DNA of 6,206 nucleotides from Pseudomonadota bacterium. GTDB lineage: Bacteria; Pseudomonadota; Alphaproteobacteria; Rhizobiales; Hyphomicrobiaceae. Of this stretch, positions 4,923-6,206 are shown in pieces. Position numbers and translations under genes: made by a program. Below the pieces are notes generated by a model. That model did no database searches and was not told the origin of the DNA. It was given only the letters and a program-made list of their open reading frames with translations. Position 1 is the first letter of the stretch. Every line of letters starts with the position of its first letter. The DNA lies in NCBI GenBank assembly GCA_021812845.1, contig JAKAML010000085.1:1-6206 (forward strand), given 5' to 3'.

Positions 4923-6206
4923 ATGCGCATCCTCGGCCTCTCTGCCTACTACCACGACAGCGCCGCCGCACTCCTCGTCGACGGCAAGCCCGTGGCCGCG
5001 GCACAGGAGGAGCGCTTCACGCGCAAGAAGCACGACTTCCGCTTCCCGGCCCGGTCGGTGCGCTATTGCCTCGACGAGGCCGGGCTCGACCTCGACGATC
5101 TCGACGCCATCGCCTTCTTCGAGAAGCCGCTGGTCAAGTTCGAGCGCCTGCTCGAGACCTATCTCGCCAATGCACCGCGCGGGTTCTCCTCGTTCCGCAC
5201 GGCGATGCCGGTCTGGCTCAAGGACAAGCTGTTCCAGAAGCGCAACCTCGAGCGGGCGCTGGCGCCGTTCTCGCGGTCGGGTCGCGGCATCGCGGAAAAG
5301 CTGCTGTTCGCGGATCACCACCAGAGCCACGCCGCCTCGGCGTTCTATCCGTCGCCCTTCGAGGAGGCGGTGGTGTTGACCATGGACGGCGTCGGCGAGT
5401 GGGCGACGGCGTCGGTCTCGATCGGCCGCGGCAGCCGGCTCGAGACGGTCAAGGAGATCCACTGGCCGCACTCGCTCGGCCTGCTCTACTCGGCGTTCAC
5501 CTACTACTGCGGCTTTCGCGTCAACTCGGGCGAGTACAAGCTGATGGGACTCGCGCCCTACGGCGAGCCGATCTACGCCGACCTCATCCTCGAGCACCTG
5601 ATCGACGTCAAGCCGGACGGCTCGTTCTGGCTCGATCAGCGCTATTTCGACTACGCGACCGGCCTGACCATGACCTCCGAGCGCTTCCACAAGCTGTTCG
5701 GCGCGCCGCCGCGGGCGCCCGAAAGCCCGCTCGAGCAGCGGCACATGGACCTCGCCGCCTCGGTGCAGAAGGTGACCGAGGAGGTCATGCTCAGGATGAC
5801 GCGCGACCTGGCGCGGTCGACCGGTATTCCAAACCTGTGCCTCGCCGGGGGCGTGGCGCTCAACTGCGTCGCCAACGGCAAGATCCTGCGCGACGGCGCC
5901 TTCGAGCGGGTGTTCGTCCAGCCGGCGGCAGGCGACGCCGGCGGCGCGCTCGGCGCCGCCTATGCCGCAGCCTGCATCCATGCCGGTCAGCCGCGTGCCG
6001 AAGGCGGCCCGCTCGACGCCTTGTCGGGCTCCTACCTCGGCCCCGCCTTCGCCCAGTCCGAGATCGAGCGTCGGCTCGCCGACGCCGGTGCACGCTTCGA
6101 GGTCGTGAGCGACGACGGCCTCTACGCGCGGACCGCCGGGCGTCTCGACGCGGGCGAGGCCGTCGGCTGGTTCCAGGGCCGCATGGAGTTCGGCCCGCGC
6201 GCGCTC
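4923..6206 (+). CDS. O-carbamoyltransferase, NodU/TobZ/SxtI type, 3' end missing
   Basis: Enzymes of this family transfer the carbamoyl group of carbamoyl phosphate, through an ATP-derived carbamoyl-adenylate, to a hydroxyl group of an acceptor. The 428 visible residues begin MRILGLSAYYHDSAAALL and include AQEERFTRKKHD, the metal-binding DHHQSH (131-136), LTMDGVGEW (152-160), SGEYKLMGLAPYG (202-214), LAGGVALNC (307-315) and PAAGDAGGALG (334-344), the last likely supplying an Asp ligand. This is a complete Kae1-like N-terminal domain. The C-terminal YrdC-like domain begins near GWFQGRMEFGPRAL, where the window ends; about 130-190 residues are missing. ATG 4923 matches the family start; in-frame ATG 4914 adds three residues, and AAGGA at 4907-4911 fits neither ideally. 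The acceptor cannot be read from sequence; neighbouring SxtJ and DUF5989 genes suggest membrane association. The antisense frame is an artefact. Confidence 0.96.
   Translation, partial: MRILGLSAYYHDSAAALLVDGKPVAAAQEERFTRKKHDFRFPARSVRYCLDEAGLDLDDLDAIAFFEKPLVKFERLLETYLANAPRGFSSFRTAMPVWLKDKLFQKRNLERALAPFSRSGRGIAEKLLFADHHQSHAASAFYPSPFEEAVVLTMDGVGEWATASVSIGRGSRLETVKEIHWPHSLGLLYSAFTYYCGFRVNSGEYKLMGLAPYGEPIYADLILEHLIDVKPDGSFWLDQRYFDYATGLTMTSERFHKLFGAPPRAPESPLEQRHMDLAASVQKVTEEVMLRMTRDLARSTGIPNLCLAGGVALNCVANGKILRDGAFERVFVQPAAGDAGGALGAAYAAACIHAGQPRAEGGPLDALSGSYLGPAFAQSEIERRLADAGARFEVVSDDGLYARTAGRLDAGEAVGWFQGRMEFGPRAL

Noticed and set aside
4707..5981. 424-codon open frame on the minus strand opposite the carbamoyltransferase
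   Set aside because: The plus strand encodes clear carbamoyltransferase motifs throughout; the antisense protein has only low-complexity Arg/Glu/Val sequence.
1..6206. CRISPR array, insertion sequence or tRNA gene
   Set aside because: I saw no regularly spaced repeats, transposase sequence, terminal inverted repeats with target duplications, or cloverleaf structure.

Overview
The window is a high-GC piece of an alphaproteobacterial chromosome, most likely from the Hyphomicrobiales (Rhizobiales). The evidence is the gene order rpsT-dnaA-dnaN on one strand, the rhizobial style of the DnaA AAA+ domain, and a perfect TTAA-N7-TTAAC (CtrA-type) site together with clustered GANTC (CcrM-type) sites upstream of dnaA. 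No species can be named from the sequence alone.

Minus strand, read from right to left: rpsT (ribosomal protein S20; 3898 to 3632) sits behind a good sigma70-type promoter. A gene-free region of about 1.13 kb follows (3631 to 2504). Next come dnaA (replication initiator; 2503 to 941), a 454-base spacer rich in GC hairpins, and the first 162 codons of dnaN (sliding clamp; 486 to 1, cut by the window edge). The gene-free region has two parts. The half next to rpsT (about 2960 to 3631) has clearly lower GC and holds the CtrA-type site, a near-consensus DnaA box inside an inverted repeat, a second DnaA-box-like site, five GANTC sites and several palindromes. The half next to dnaA (2504 to about 2960) is extremely GC-rich and looks like a long dnaA leader. 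Together they look like a cell-cycle control region for dnaA, and possibly the chromosomal origin.

Plus strand, divergent from rpsT: a three-gene cassette of a small SxtJ-like membrane protein (4104-4571), a 50-residue DUF5989/SxtK-like single-span membrane protein (4701-4853), and a NodU/TobZ/SxtI-type O-carbamoyltransferase (4923 to beyond 6206, cut by the window edge). These three families also sit together in cyanobacterial saxitoxin clusters, but the cassette's substrate here is unknown. It probably carbamoylates a hydroxyl group on some metabolite or surface molecule, with the small membrane proteins tethering or assisting the enzyme. Its place beside rpsT-dnaA, where many Hyphomicrobiales carry enoyl-CoA hydratase and mutM, is unusual.

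The points most worth following up are the origin-like regulatory region, the replacement of the normally conserved sensor-1 aspartate of DnaA by alanine, and the SxtJ/SxtK/carbamoyltransferase cassette.
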